Shown here piece after piece: positions 45,208 through 57,928 of a stretch of 64,000 bases of DNA (within the stretch, counting starts at the first letter, position 1; every line of letters begins with the position of its first letter). Origin of the DNA: Dalbergia cochinchinensis (Eukaryota; Streptophyta; Magnoliopsida; Fabales; Fabaceae); assembly GCA_031216125.1 (NCBI GenBank), contig CM062376.1:54480719-54544718 (forward strand), written 5' to 3'. Under the pieces are notes generated by a model. That model was given only the letters and a program-made list of their open reading frames with translations. It searched no databases and was not told where the DNA came from. The position numbers and the translations under genes were made by a program.

Positions 45208-45855
45208 CTAGGGATCGACATCGTCGGCAGTATCATCATCGCCGTCATCCATGCCATCCGACTGTGAGTGGCCCTCAGAAATGGAGGGGAGTGGGATGTG
45301 GGGGAATGAGATCTGGGGGAGCATCTTGCCGGAGCCGAAGGATCCCGAAGCCTGCATATCCTGGAAAAGGTCATCACATCTGCAGTGATCTTCTGCTGCA
45401 TCTTCCGGAACTTAGCCTTCTCCTTCTTTGCTTTCTCCTACTGTTGCTGCTCCAACGAGCAGCAAATTTAGGATTAGCAGCATCAAACACCATCTCTTGA
45501 TACCTAGCCAAGTTATCCTCCTACAGTCTATTACCCATATCGTGTTGAGTTATAAGGATCCCCCCAGAACTACCAGTTTGAAACATGCCCATTTGATTCC
45601 ATGCATTAACTGCTTTCCCATGCTCGGTCCAAACCCAATAGTAATGCATGAATCCCCACTTGTACAAATGAACCCTTATTATATCATCATCCAGATACTC
45701 CTTACATTTGCCCATATTACATGAGCACCTAACTTTTGCTTCATTAATGAACTATTGTGTTTTACATGCCATACTCATAAATTCTTTAACACCACTATAA
45801 AATTTTGGTTTAATCACCCTCTATTAGGATGCAATCTATCGTACATCCATGATCG
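45208..45855 (-). pseudogene. Remnant of CACTA transposase-associated domain gene
   Basis: The minus-strand frame reads SWMYDRLHPNRG, a stop, LNQNFYSGVKEFMSMACKTQ, a stop, FINEAKVRCSCNMGKCKEYL, DDDIIRVHLYKWGFMHYYWV and WTEHGK. This is the transposase-associated zinc-binding domain of plant CACTA proteins (WMY.R, C.C..C, HLY..GF...Y..W..HGE). After another stop come YQEMVFDAANPKF and, in a shifted frame, DDLFQDMQASGSFGSGKMLP and an acidic end DGMDDGDDDTADDVDP. The Pro/Ser/Gln-rich acidic tail resembles the Ptta/En/Spm accessory proteins. The two halves are joined by loss of the middle, and nothing intact remains. Confidence 0.75.
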
Positions 45856-45989
45856 ATTTGAAGGTAATATTGCGCTTGTGAGTAACCCTAGACCCTACAC
45901 TTTTGTAAAGATTTCAAGTCATTACTTTCAAATACAAATTCAATTGCTTTGTACAACTACTTTTAATCTTATTCTCTCAACATATATTC

Positions 45990-46440
45990 TGCAAAAATTT
46001 TGACAGTATATCCCCTTAAATTAGGAGTTTCCATCATTAGATATTTCTTTTAATTGATCTTTAAAACACATTCAATTGGTTATTTCAATTGGTTTTTAAG
46101 TTTTCTTTAAATTATTATTTTTAAACAAATTCAATTGGCTTTTAAGTTTTTTTTTATAATATAGTTACTTTTATGTAATCTATTATTCCTACAAAAAAAA
46201 AGTTAACAAAATTTCGACAGCATCTCCCCTTAAATTAAGGGCTTCCGTCGTCAGATATTTATTTTATTTGGTCTTTAAAACACAATCAATTGGTCTGTAA
46301 GTTTTATTTAAATTATTATTTTGAAACAAATTCAACTGGCTTTTGAGTTTTTTAATATATAGTTACTTGTTTTTTTAAATCCATTATTTCTATGAAAACT
46401 TTTAACAAAATTTTGACAGTATCTCCCTTTCAATTAGGAG
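45990..46440. repeat. About 200-bp tandem repeat, two full copies and the start of a third
   Basis: The phrase AAAATTTTGACAGTATCTCC (with small changes) followed by CCTTAAATTAGGAGCTTCC occurs at about 45990, 46206 and 46409. The intervening sequence aligns, with AATTGGCTTTTAAGTTTTTT and ATAGTTACTT in each full unit. It is specific to the CACTA interior as far as this window shows. Confidence 0.75.
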
Positions 46441-46731
46441 CTTCTATTGTTACATATTTTAGTCAATACAGCAATCATAGATATTATTATAAAGATCAAC
46501 AACAAAATAGATATAGTGAAACAATTACATTTTAATAATTATATACAATTTACATAATCCTAAAAGCTGTTCTATTGCACGTCTTCTTATAACTCCACAA
46601 CATGCATCTTGTAATCTCTACAAACACAAAATCCCATAGCAAACTATGCAAACAAGTCAGGAAAAGACCCCTATGCCTATCCCCCAGTCATGCAATCGCC
46701 ATTTTCTACAACTCTATCCAAGAAAACATAA

Positions 46732-46733
<2 letters not shown>

Positions 46734-46777
<44 letters not shown>
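46734..46777. repeat. (TA)n microsatellite
   Basis: About 22 uninterrupted TA units within the CACTA element. Confidence 0.95.
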
Positions 46778-46779
<2 letters not shown>

Positions 46780-47394
46780 TACATACATCTTAAACCATTA
46801 AATGATATAAATAATAAGGATTTAGTTACTAACCTCTATAGCAGTCAAAAAATACAAAATATGGAACAACTCTTAATGTCCAACCAAATCCAATCTTGAA
46901 AATCTAATATGATAAATTTAAATTAACACACTTATATACGTAGAAAAAAAAATAACATAAAGAATAAGAATGGCAAACCGGTCCCAAAGTCGATAATCAC
47001 TGTCATCCTTAAACAAAACTCCTACATTAATGAAGTAACAATAATAATTACTCCTACATTAACAAAACACAACACTATGGGCACCCATAAATGAATGGAA
47101 AAAGTAAACCAAATCCAAAAACTAAACCGATTAAAATGCGCACCAAAACCCCTAGATCGTAGTAGTGGTCTTAGCCTCTCAAACGGAGCTCTGGTAGCAG
47201 CACACAGTGGTAAAATAGGTGGCAGCGGTGGGGTTTAGAGAGAGAGAGAGAGAAAACGTGCACGAAATGGGGAAGATGAAGGTCCTCTATTTGCATAATA
47301 TGCAGATTACCAACGGGTATATGATTAATGAAACGGTGTGTTTCATTCTCCAGTGATTACTTACTGATGGACATCTCGAAATACCAAAGGTTGC

Positions 47395-47912
47395 ACAGTA
47401 ACTAGTGTAATTTCAAATACTCATTAGTACAACCGTCGTAATATTTAATAATTAATAATTTTTAAAATAACTACTCGTCGGTTAACCAGCTAGTAATATT
47501 TTATAAAAATAATTTAAAAATTTTTATTACACACCCGTCGATACACCCGTCGATACACCTGTCAGTTAATATTAATAAAAATTAAAAAAATATAAATTTA
47601 AATATCCTGTTGGTGAACCTATTGGTAATATTTAATAAAAATGGGTTCATATTAATAAAAAATAAAAAACCATAATGTTAAACATCTCGTCGGTAAATCC
47701 GTCAGTAATATTTGATAAAAATAATAAAAAAAATTATTGGATACTCGTCGGTACACCCGTTGGATACTATGCGTGCCAAGTGGCCTGTGTCAGCATTTAC
47801 CAATAGTATAATCGACGAGTGTGTAAAACAACCACAATTATTTTCGAAAACACCCCAACTCGTTGAAAACACCCCAACTAATACGTCGGTGTCCCACATT
47901 TCTCTAGTAGTG
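47395..47912. repeat. Right subterminal repeat region of the CACTA element
   Basis: At least seven diverged copies: CTCGTCGGTTAACC, CCCGTCGATACA twice, CCTGTCAGTTAAT, CTCGTCGGTAAATCC, CCGTCAGTAATA and CTCGTCGGTACACCC. They are spaced from about 11 to 90 bp apart and are the same motif family as on the left side. Confidence 0.75.
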
Positions 47913-49487
47913 AAAACCAATACAATTCTCAAGTTCCTAGCATACTCTTATACACATGATAAGCCCAAATAATTCTATTTTATAGTTATCATAAATTGTA
48001 TAGTAGACAATAGCTACTCACCAAATTGAATTTTTCATGTTAGAGTTGTTCAAATTTTGTCTAACAAAGACAAAGAGGCCTCCCTTACAACAACTTGACG
48101 ATACATCGTAAAGAGAAAGAGAGCCCATGGACGCCGACAGTAGTTGCAAACGCGATGGCGGCACTAATGACAATGGTGAGACGGAGGTGGTGACGCGTCA
48201 GAAGGGGGAATCCGGCCGTGATGGTGGTTGGGTTCAAGATGGTGAAGAGAGATATGGGCAAACAGAGGAAAGCTGATGCATGGTGGCTATGGTTGGAAGC
48301 AACATGTGTTCGTCGGCACTGGTGGTGGCTGGCTAGTGATTAAGAGGCATGAAAATGGATTCATGATGAAGAAGAGGCTGGACGGTAGTGGTTTTAGTAT
48401 TAAGGGTGCAACTATGGTGCATCCCCTCATGGAGTGCACCAGTGGTCCATAACCTTTTTTTTGGGGGGTTAACAATCCTCTTACAATTTAATTCCTCTCA
48501 TATTATATAACTAAATGTGATGTTGCAAAAGTTTTAGTTGGCAATGTTCTATTTTAAATAGTTATTTTATTTTAAACTGGATATATATCTCACAAATAAA
48601 ATATAAAAAAATTAAAATATCAATAAATTAAAATCTAAATTTTGGGTTCTAGTTCTAATTTGAATTTTTTTTAGATTTATAAACTACTGAATTAAAAATG
48701 GAGGGCTTGATGGTACCCTAAAATTCTTTAAAAATGGTCATTTAACTCATATTAATCTAAGGTTCAATTATCAGAACTTTTGATCTAAAAAATATGCTTC
48801 TATCGTATAGCCCTCTAAAGACGTGTAGAATTTGGACTTGGAGAAATTCAGGGACCTAAAATGATATATAAGAGCAATTGACTTCCTGTTGACCTAGAAA
48901 AAGAATTTGTCAAGTATAACTTGACTAAAATGCCTTACAAAACAATTCGCAATAACCCAATTCTTTTAAATATTCAAATCCCTCTTATGAACACCAAATT
49001 TTGTTTGAGTTTTTTTTTGTATATAAGAAAAAAAAAGAAAATTATGAAAATAAAAAATGAAAATAACAAAAGAAACCAAATATTTTCATTTTTTATTAGC
49101 ATAATGTTTTCCTTTTAAAATTGATTTTGTTTTTCGAATTAGCATCAAATCTTTTTTTAAAATTAGTTCAATCAACATTTTTTGTATTCAATGTTAGTGA
49201 AATACCAATCAATTTTCTCTTAAAATTTCAATCTAAATCTCGACTAAATCATGATAACTTTTGTCAAACTGTGATCACAATTTTTTCAAGTGATCTTGCA
49301 ATCAATGACAGAAAAATGTTATAAATGAACTTGGTCAACAACACCACAGGGGGCATAGACACAAAGATCGCCAATCACAATCTCATCACTACACACATCT
49401 TCACCTAGACCTCTTTTCAATCGTCACGATTCCATGATCACATCACTTGGAGACCCCTTGCCAATCTTGCGAACCTAAGAGTTGTGT

Positions 49488-49606
49488 TATTGATACGATT
49501 CATACTTTATTTATTATTGGATGGGGGTATGGATCCCATACAAGTAGGTCAACACCCTATCTAATGGTGAATAGGATATGAGTAAGTATGGTATAAATAA
49601 TATTTT
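49488..49606. mobile_element. Diverged relative of the palindromic MITE at 21034
   Basis: The right part, with ATCTAATGGTGAATAGGATA, TGAGTAAGTATGG and TATAAATAATATTTTT, parallels the right arm of the 21034-21205 element. The left part has GGATGGGGGTATGGATCC. The ends are not resolved. Confidence 0.35.
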
Positions 49607-50474
49607 TCCAAACCTAAACTGCCCAGCCTTCTTCACTACTCACATAGCAATAGATCACCATCCTCATCAGCTACACAAAACGTCGACGGGATGAGGACCT
49701 CGACTTGATTAGCACCATGCTTGCTCGCGCTGCTTGTGTTTTTGCCCATAGCTACGCATATTAGACCTTCAATCGATCGTGTGTTTTTGTCCTTTTTCTG
49801 TTTTCGAATCTTTTGTTTTTATTTTGGTTTTTCTTTCTGTTTTTTTTGGGTGTCCACCAGTCGGTTTCTTTTCAATTTGGTTTTGGCATAGGTTTTTGTC
49901 TTCACTTTGCATTACTGTTAGATTTAGGAATAAGTTTCATTGTGTTTCATTATTATTGATTGTTTTCTTTTTCCTTCAGATCGTGGGCATCAGGTTTTTG
50001 TTGTTCTTTTTTTCCTTTTGGTCAAGAAGTTTTTATATTTTGGATTGAGTATATATATATTTTTTTCGAATATTTGTGCCGTGTGTAGTGCTCTTTTTTC
50101 TAAAATCTATACTATATATAAACGCGATTCCCTTGATAACAATTATTTTGTGTCTCCTAATTAGATTGAATTATATGTTTTTAAGTCCATTAATATAATT
50201 TCATATGTAAAAAAGAAAAACTAAATAAAAACTATGCATGTAACTGCTATTACAAATACAGTTAACCACTATTCACCTCACCATGCGAAGCATTCTCACG
50301 GACTATCATGACTATCAATTCCCTAGTAAAAATAATCTAGTTCCTCTTAGTTTTAGGCCTCGTTTGTGTTAGGCTTTCTTTTTATCTCTTCTTTTCTTTT
50401 GGTTGTAAACAAATTCACATTTTTTAATTTTCTGACTTAATTATTGTATTTGATTTTTGAATTAACAGTTTAAT

Positions 50475-50862
50475 AGGGTGTTTAGAAACCTTTAATAAAA
50501 TGGAATTGAATTGAATTTTATGTTTGGAATAAAGTAGTAAATTAAAGAATTCAATTTAATTCCTTGACTTGGAATAGGTCTAAAAATAAATTAATTTAAT
50601 TCTTTTTATTACTTTATCCTTCATTAATAGGTCAAGAATAAAACATTATATTCAAGTAAGGTTATTTTAGTATTTTTATATGTAGGAATTCAATTCCCAC
50701 ACCAAATCACACCCATTTGGGGTCTGATTTCAGTTTCTTAATTTTGTTGAATTTCAATTCCTATGGAATTTCAATTTCCTCACTTAAGTTGCTTCCAAAG
50801 CGTGGAATTCAATTCAATTTCTCAATAGAATTGAATTCCAGGAGTTTCCAGATACCTTGTAA
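50475..50862. mobile_element. Possible MITE rich in GGAATTGAATT
   Basis: The left end GGGTGTTTAGAAACCTTTAA and the reverse complement of the right end AAGGTATCTGGAAACTCCTG are weakly similar. The arms carry many copies of TTGAATTGAATT and AATTCAATTC in inverted orientation. Confidence 0.4.
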
Positions 50863-51059
50863 AAGAATGAGTTTGAGTCTTCATTTTTTTCATAAAAAAA
50901 TTTAATTGCGCAATGATTAATGGTTATGATCAGGGATTCAAATTGCCGTCTACAATGGTTGATGCGACAACAATATTACGGTTGCACTGTGTAAAACCTA
51001 CAAATTATTTAAAAATTAATTTAAACTTTATTTGTGAGAATTTTAAAAATCTGACAGAC

Positions 51060-53415
51060 ATAGCAGTGATGAGGACGGCCCAATGGATGGGTTGAAAAAA
51101 AAAATTTGGGCCAGATGTGAATAGTGATTTCTAGGCCTATAGATGAATAGTACTCTAGAACCGGGGCCAAGGGTGTTTTGGGCTAGGGGAACTAGACCCG
51201 AGAATCGAGATATAGTATTAGGCCTAAGGCCTACATAAAGTATTAGACCTGGGGTTCACGTAGAGATATTTTAAGTTTATTGGGTACGGTATTTTACCTG
51301 TTTGGTAGTGTTTTGATGTGTGGTTTTTAACACCGTAAAATTTTTTGTGTGTCTAAGTAACCTCTACCAATCACATATTACCAAGTGGATGGCAAGGGTT
51401 GAAACTTGGAAAGATGTTTTAATCTTGATTTTTCATTTATAATATATTATTTTACTCGAGGTCCAATATCTCACCCGTTCGGGAAAATTTTGGTATATGG
51501 TTTCTAATACCGAAGATAGTTTAATCTTTTAAATAGGATAATGTTTATCCATTTAAACTAAGTGGATAGCTAAGAGATGATCTTGACTAATAAGATTCAA
51601 TCCTAACCATCCATCTCATTATTTCTTTTTAGAAAGAAAGAAAGAAATACACATTTGACTACATAATTGATATATTTGAACAAGATAACACCAAGCTTCC
51701 AAACCTTATCAATCCACCATCACCAATTTCGGCCAAGAAGCAGAAAACTCACCTCCCATACTATTTTCTCTCAAAACCTAGCTTCAAATCCCAAAAGCCC
51801 TAGTTTTAAATCACTAAAACTCCAAATATCCTTAACAAAACTTGTTCTGCTCATCACAATCTACAAAACCAACCAATTGGAATTTCGAATCACCTCCATT
51901 TCCTATCTTAAGATATCCACTATTTTAAGAAGGGTTTGGTGTTGATTGGAAAACCTTGAAGTGAGAAAAATCATTTACATCTTTTGGAGCCAAAAGCCTT
52001 AAAACTCCAAAAGTCGGGTTTTTGTATCTTGTTTTGTTAAATTATTTTTCTTGCAGATTTTTCATTTTTTTAAATTTGATATTTTTTATTCTATTTTATG
52101 GTTAGACATAGATATAGATTTATTTACTTTGGCAAATTAGTTTGGTGATACTAGAAAATCATTTTTGTCAAAAGAAGTTTTGAACTAGGTGGCTGGATTT
52201 TCAGATTTTCCCAGAGCAAGAGTTAGTTCACTATTTTTCTAATGTAATTGTACGTAATTTTATGAGCTAAAAATTTTATATGTTGAAACTAACATCCTAA
52301 GGCAACTCCATGATTTTTCTTAGATCTTAAAAATGAATTTTACTAGTTTTTAAAAATCAAAAACTGTGATAAATAGGGTTTCTATCTGCACAGCCCAATC
52401 TGAAGCTATAAATTTTTCTAATTTCATTACTATACCAAATGATCGAATTTTGTCTTAAACAGGGTGTTGAGGACATCTTGATGTTGAACGTTGAATTTTT
52501 TTCAAGATTTTATATATTCATTTGATAGGGTAATAAAATTGATACTTTTAGCTGTGACTGAAATTAAGTAGTTTCTAACCTCCAAATTTGTACAATTTTG
52601 TTAACGTAGCTAGAGAATATTTTTGCTCTAAATTTTTTTACAGAATCTTATGGACACATCGAAGTGTCATGGATATAGTGTCATGGAAAATTTTTACAGT
52701 ATTGAATTTTATTGTTTGACATGCAAACCAATTTTTGATACATAGTTGTGAAATCTACCAATGTGCTAGAATTTGTACCAATGCCTTGAATGAATGATAT
52801 AATGACATTTTGGTTCTAGTATGATATGAATACTTGATGTTAAATATTTGGCCAAGTGACTTGTGATATATAAATGCATGCTAGAGGAAGTAAATATTGG
52901 TTTATGAGGCATGATTGCAATTACATTATGAATGAATGTCTATATGTGCTTTATGAAGCATTAGAAAAAGAAAAGTAAATGATGCATATATGTGGTAACA
53001 GAGAATGTATGAACTTCAATCATGCATGTTCTGACATATGAACAAAACAGAAATAAGACTTATGTTCAATGAAGGGAAGGAAAAAATAGGAACTTCCCTA
53101 GAGATATTATAAGTCAGTAAATATATCGGCTAGGAATAAATCTGTGTGTGATTCAGAGAGGAAAAAATGAATTCCAATGATAACGTATAAGAATGAGCCC
53201 GTCCTAATAAGCAGTCTATTTTCCATGTGCGGTGTTATTCACTATAGATACCATTTGGTATAAACTAAGTCTTTCTTATGTCAATAAAAAGAGAAAAATA
53301 CGAGAAATATGACATCCCATTTGACTTGTCAAGGGCATCCAAAGAAAGATGAGATCCCCTTTGACATATCAAGGGCACTGGGAGTTAAGAAAAATTACCA
53401 AAGTAAAGGAAAGAT
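51060..53415 (+). repeat. Left part of a second long LTR-like sequence, interrupted by the retroelement at 53416
   Basis: Non-coding. Style and landmarks parallel the 5.3-kb insertion: a C/A-rich leader at 51650-51930 with TTCGGCCAAGAAG, many plant-LTR-like phrases, and near the end two similar blocks, GACATCCCATTTGACTTGTC and GAGATCCCCTTTGACATATC, each followed by AAGGGCA. It stops at the AAGAT target of the inserted element and resumes after 63165. The left boundary was not found. Confidence 0.45.
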
Positions 53416-55335
53416 TGTAAGTGAAAATGTGCATGAGAAGGGGGATTGAATCATGCATTGATCCTTTTTTGCATTTTCTGAAACTTTTGAAAAAGATGAC
53501 TATCAAGTATAAAACTTGAAGTGCAACAGAAATAATAGTCAGTAGTTTCCGGAAGTAGATTTCTGAACTTTATTAAATACAACATTTATAAATAACATAA
53601 AACGAGCAACAAAGATAAATAAAAGATATTAGAGTAAGAGAGATTGGATACAAGGAATTTTATACTGGTTTGGCCAACCTGCCTATTCCAGTACTCAACA
53701 ACTGTTAAGGTTCCACTATAACAACAACTTTCTCAACCCGAGAAAGTAAAGATAGATAGGTTTTTCAATAGCCTTCCTAAGCTATCATCTAAGGATTCCA
53801 AAAATCACCTGTAGCCAAGGAATTTTTGTAGTTGTGTACTAGCTTCTCTGAGCTAACATGGGCAGTCTTGACTTTGGCCTCTTCAAGCCCAACCGAGTAG
53901 TCTTGACACTGGCCTATCTAGGCCCAACTGTGACTGACAGGCAACTCCTTCAGCACATTGCAAGTAGTTTTTCCCGACCCTCTCCAAGCTGTAAGTAGTA
54001 TTTCTCCAACTTTTCTAGCCACAAGTAGTCTATTCCCTACCTCTCTAAGCCACAAGTATTCTGTTTCTTGCCTTTCCAAGCCACAAGTAGTCTTTGATTA
54101 ACCTCTCCAAGCTAAACCGTGATCAGTAAGAACACTTTACTATCGTGTTGCAAGTAGTTTTACCTTAACCTCTCCAAGCTGTATCTCATATTGATCACTA
54201 ATGAATCAAGGATACAAAGGTTTGTATTTGGGATACCACTCAAACTAACCTACACTCAAGTTTTCTTAAAGATGATACATTTTAAAGAGATCCTGGAAGA
54301 ACTTGAATGACTTTCTTCTTTTACTTTTTCCATAAGAAGAACATAAATCTAACTATGAATATAGAAGGAAGATTTTCTTTACACTTCAAGAATAAAACTG
54401 ATTACATGATAAAGATTGAATATTTCAGGAAGTGGGAAGAGATTTTCGTAGAGTTTCTTTTCTTGAATCTCCAAATCTCTCAATGTTCTTCAAGCTTAGC
54501 ATCTCGTTAAATAATGGTCTTTCTTTGTGACCATTGCCATAGATCAATTCTTCTAGTGATATGTGTTGATCACTAGTTGTGCCTTAAAAGAAACAGCTAG
54601 AAGAGAGGTTGACAAAACTGTCACATCAGTTACAGAAGCCGTTGTAAATATGAGCTTTCTGATCTTCCATCAAAAACTACTTTTCTACTTTCTGAGTAAG
54701 CTTTCTGAACTCCTCCTTCGTGAAGTCAGGTTGGTTGATCAAGTTGGCAAAGAGATGACTTACCAATTTGAAACTGGGTTTGACTTAATAATTTGAAATT
54801 CAATTTTCAAATTCCCCTCCCTTTCCTATAGCATTCTTTGCTCCACTCACAGGTGAGCTTTCTGATGTACGTAATCATCCCTTGAAGAGTTATTTCGCTT
54901 TCTGATCTTCAATGAAATCTTCTTAATGATGATTTCTTTGCGATTGTAATGATTAAAGATTAAATAACACATTGCGTATGGACATATTCTGATATCTTCA
55001 TCTTGAGAGTACTTTCTGATGTCCAGTGCTACTTTCTAAAGTCTCTTTCCTTGGTTTCTTATAGTGTTGCAGCCTTCCTCTGATCATTAGCTATCAAAAG
55101 CTTGGATAAGGATATAATTTTACTTCTTTAATATAACAAATCTTGTAGTATGTTTACACATGCATAGTAAAATATATATACTCATTTAAGTAAGCCTTGC
55201 TCTTGCTAAATGATAGAACCTGTTTTAATCTTACAAGAAACTTAATAGAGACATCAATTGTTCTTCAAAGTATTTTCTTTGAATTGATTTTGTTGTCATT
55301 CAAAACACATGAGCGAAAGGGTTTTAGAGCTCACA
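53416..55335 (-). repeat. 3' LTR of the LARD-like element
   Basis: 1920 bp. It aligns with 61133-63160 throughout with scattered substitutions. It lacks a segment of about 38 bp found at about 61325-61362 of the partner. Confidence 0.9.
53930..54190. repeat. Minisatellite of about 30-40 bp units in the left LTR
   Basis: Repeats of the form (G/C)CAAGTAGT(C/T)T-TTCCC followed by CCTCTCCAAGC, six or more diverged units. The same array is in the other LTR at 61590-62000. Confidence 0.8.
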
Positions 55336-55349
55336 ATCTCCCTTTTTTT
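55336..55349 (-). other. Polypurine tract of the LARD-like element
   Basis: Minus-strand AAAAAAAGGGAGAT lies directly before the 3' LTR. It is the expected primer site for plus-strand cDNA synthesis. Confidence 0.75.
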
Positions 55350-56769
55350 GATGATGACAAACCAATTTGAAGAAATCTTTTGAAGAGATAATTGAAAGAA
55401 ATGTTGTAGGAATGTAAACAAAATAAGCATATTCTTTCAAAATATCAGAAAGAGAGATTTTCAGGAAGTTCTTTTTCTTAATGCATGATATAAATCATAT
55501 AAAAATATTTAGGCCTTAAGTGACACCTAATCAAGACTGCTGTTGTTTCGTTGTAAGCATAAGACAGACTTAATCATTCTTTTTGATCGTTGTGAGAATA
55601 AATGTTAAGGAGAAAGATGTTTAAGGTATGGATAAACAACCAACTTGATCATTTGTCAAAAGAAAGGAATTTTCTGAAGATTCTCATGCTTGAAAAATTA
55701 ACAAGTAAAACTTCTAATACTATATGTTAGCAAGATCCATTTTCAGCAAAACTTAATCCAAATGAGACTTTCAAAGGAATGCTCAAGGATATGATAAAAG
55801 ATGCAGAGCATTCATAATTTCCAAGGTTTCAAAAGCTCGTATAGGGATCAATCCCTGAATCATCAAGGAGGCTTTTGAACTGAGCTATGAAACTTTCCAT
55901 AAGAAACAGAATATGAAAACAATGTTTTCAAAAAGAGAAGATGTATGATCCTTTTTAAAATAGGTTTTGTGAAAGCAAAACTACATTACTCTATGCGAGA
56001 TTTCTGAAGCTTGCTTACTAATCTTGGTCTTTTATACATATGTAAACATAGGCTTCTAAAGACAAGTCAGAAACTATATATCCAGACGCCAATCACATTA
56101 AGCACAGAACTTGAGAAAAAATCTCAAAAGAGAGTAAACAAAGAAAAAAATTAAGCTCATAATGTATATCAATACTCAGCTTATAAAATAGTATTAGAGC
56201 AACAATCACTTTGTGCTCTAAAAGATACTTGGCCAAGACCAATCATAGAAAAGCATGTAAGTTAATATCTAGCGTATAAGATTAAACGTGACAAAGCATA
56301 TGCATTCAAGATAAGAAGAAAACATATGACAAAGATATATGTGACTAAAAGAGCACAATAGAACTAAAAGAGATCATGATCAAAGAAACTTTTATAAACA
56401 TAAAACATGTTCAAGGATATACAAAAAGAAAGCTAATACAAAACAATTCTCTAGCTTCCCCCTCAGTATATCTCCCTCTGAGTCCTTAGCGCATCCTTCG
56501 TTTCAGCATAGCTCCCCTTGAATTCCTGAGGCATAGATTTTCTTCAAACAAGAACTTCTCCTCCTTTTGGTATCATGAAAAAGGAGGTATGCTAGGAAAA
56601 CAGGGACACCAAATATAACCTTTTTGCCTCAGTTCTTGTAGAATGTCAGAAGTATTTTGAAAGATCTGATACAGAAGATCATCATAAGACTTTTCTTCAA
56701 GATGTCGGGATGTTTCTTCCAGATAGTCCAATTTGGTAGAAATATTTTGTTGGTTGTCTAGGAGTATCC

Positions 56770-57928
56770 TTATTCCAAGATAGGTGAAGCTCGGAGGAGG
56801 TGTTGTCTGACGAGGATTGGGAAGGGGTTGATCATCACCTTGATTTTGAACTGGTTAGTACAGAGGTGGGACTGAGGCAAAAAGCTATTCGGTATGGGAA
56901 GGAAGCGAATCACTAGTAGGAGCAAAGACAGTTTCACGAACCATACTTCCCATATTGTCACTTGATGATTATAGTTTAAAAGTTAGGGCAGATATATCAT
57001 CATGTATCCTTATTCTACTTCCTTGATCAGTTCTAGATCTTGAGGGTATAGATAAAGGAATAGTGTCATCACTGGGTATAGTATCTGATAGAGGCTTTGC
57101 AAAGTCTACAGAGCTACTGTCTGGAGAGATTACATGCCTTTTTGCACCCTTTTCCTCGACAGTGAGATCTTTGGTGGGTTTCTTTAGAGTTTTGAAGTGA
57201 GATATGGCATAATCAGTTCCAACCATGTACTCAAATCATTCATTTTCTAGAGGATATTTCATATATTCAAGTACCCTAGTCATTAAAGAACCATAGGGCA
57301 CAAAAAATGAAGGATCTCTGGAGGCATAATCAATCATACGATTCAAAATTAGACGAGGTAGGTTAATTTTCCTCTTAGACAGGGGATGAAACAATAGCAT
57401 GCAATCCATGCCTTCTAGGAGAGGCATGGTGTTGAGCCTTAGAAGAAGAGTACTTGAATAAGAGTAAGAACCTTTTGTGCATCCGTATAAAGTATATCGG
57501 TAGATATCTTCCATGGAAGAAAGCTAGAGTAGCCAGTGAGACTAATGGAAACATCTTCAGGTGAGATCCTAAGAGGGATAAACCAATACTTTTCGGATAA
57601 GCAAATAAGACCCTCATCAGGAGCATGGATGATATTGGATAGATCAGTGTTGCCAACTTCTATATCAATGCCTTTGATGTACGAAGTTACTATAGACTAA
57701 GTTACTTGAACCAGTTGTGAATAAAAAGTGGTTACTTCCTACCTTGGAAAACAATGACTTCAAGCAGAATGGCAACATAAGCCATCAATTTATAGCTTAG
57801 ACATTTTCCTGGAGCTATTTGCTGATGAACATAGTTATCAGCATAATGTTGTTGGTGATAAGATTCTTCAAACATTTCGATATTCCCAAATTAGCAAAGT
57901 TTCCTCCAAAATTCCTTCCTTTAGCCAT
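56770..57928 (-). pseudogene. Broken 'putative plant transposon protein' ORF of the LARD-like element
   Basis: It may begin MAKGRNFGGNFANLGISK at 57928. In changing frames it reads YSQLVQVT, then SYIKGIDIEVGNTDLSNIIH, APDEGLICLSEKYW, LGSHLKMFP, a KINLPRLILNRMIDYASRDP block, FFVPYGSLMTRVLEYMKYPL and a Ser/Lys-rich tail (TLKKPTKDLTVEEKGAKRHV). The order '(F)Y..L......V.GK.I.......I..I.........' then 'INLP..ILN.M......R....PYG.L.T.V......PL' is what I know from uncharacterised plant ORFs annotated as putative plant transposon protein, common in large non-coding retroelements. Function is unknown. Stops and frameshifts show it is dead here. Confidence 0.6.

Larger units (their letters stand above)
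44592..47912 (-). mobile_element. Non-autonomous CACTA (En/Spm) element
   Basis: The left end is CACTAGTAGAAGAGGG and the right end, reverse-complemented, is CACTACTAGAGAAATG. The 3-bp flanks TAA and AAA (44589-44591 and 47913-47915) agree at two positions. Both subterminal regions are filled with copies of a CGTCGGTA-like motif in both orientations. Inside lies a broken remnant of the transposase-associated domain on the minus strand, but no transposase catalytic domain is left. Length is 3.3 kb, much shorter than autonomous elements, so it is a deletion derivative. Strand is given from the remnant gene. Confidence 0.85.
47913..51059. other. Gene-free DNA between the CACTA element and the LTR nest
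   Basis: A GC-richer patch at 48120-48420 contains a 49-codon frame from ATG 48127 (MDADSSCKRDGGTNDNGETE), with no recognised domain. 48480-49330 is AT-rich. Possible MITEs lie at 49488-49606 and 50475-50862. No intact gene was seen. Confidence 0.45.

Noticed and set aside
48127..48276. 49-codon frame in a GC-richer patch, starting MDADSSCKRDGG
   Set aside because: Short, without any recognisable domain, splice partner or promoter. Purine-rich composition alone can keep it open.
49779..50164. Phe-rich hydrophobic frames of 74-89 codons
   Set aside because: Poly-T-rich sequence gives Phe/Leu/Val runs in several frames. There is no conserved motif and no gene context.
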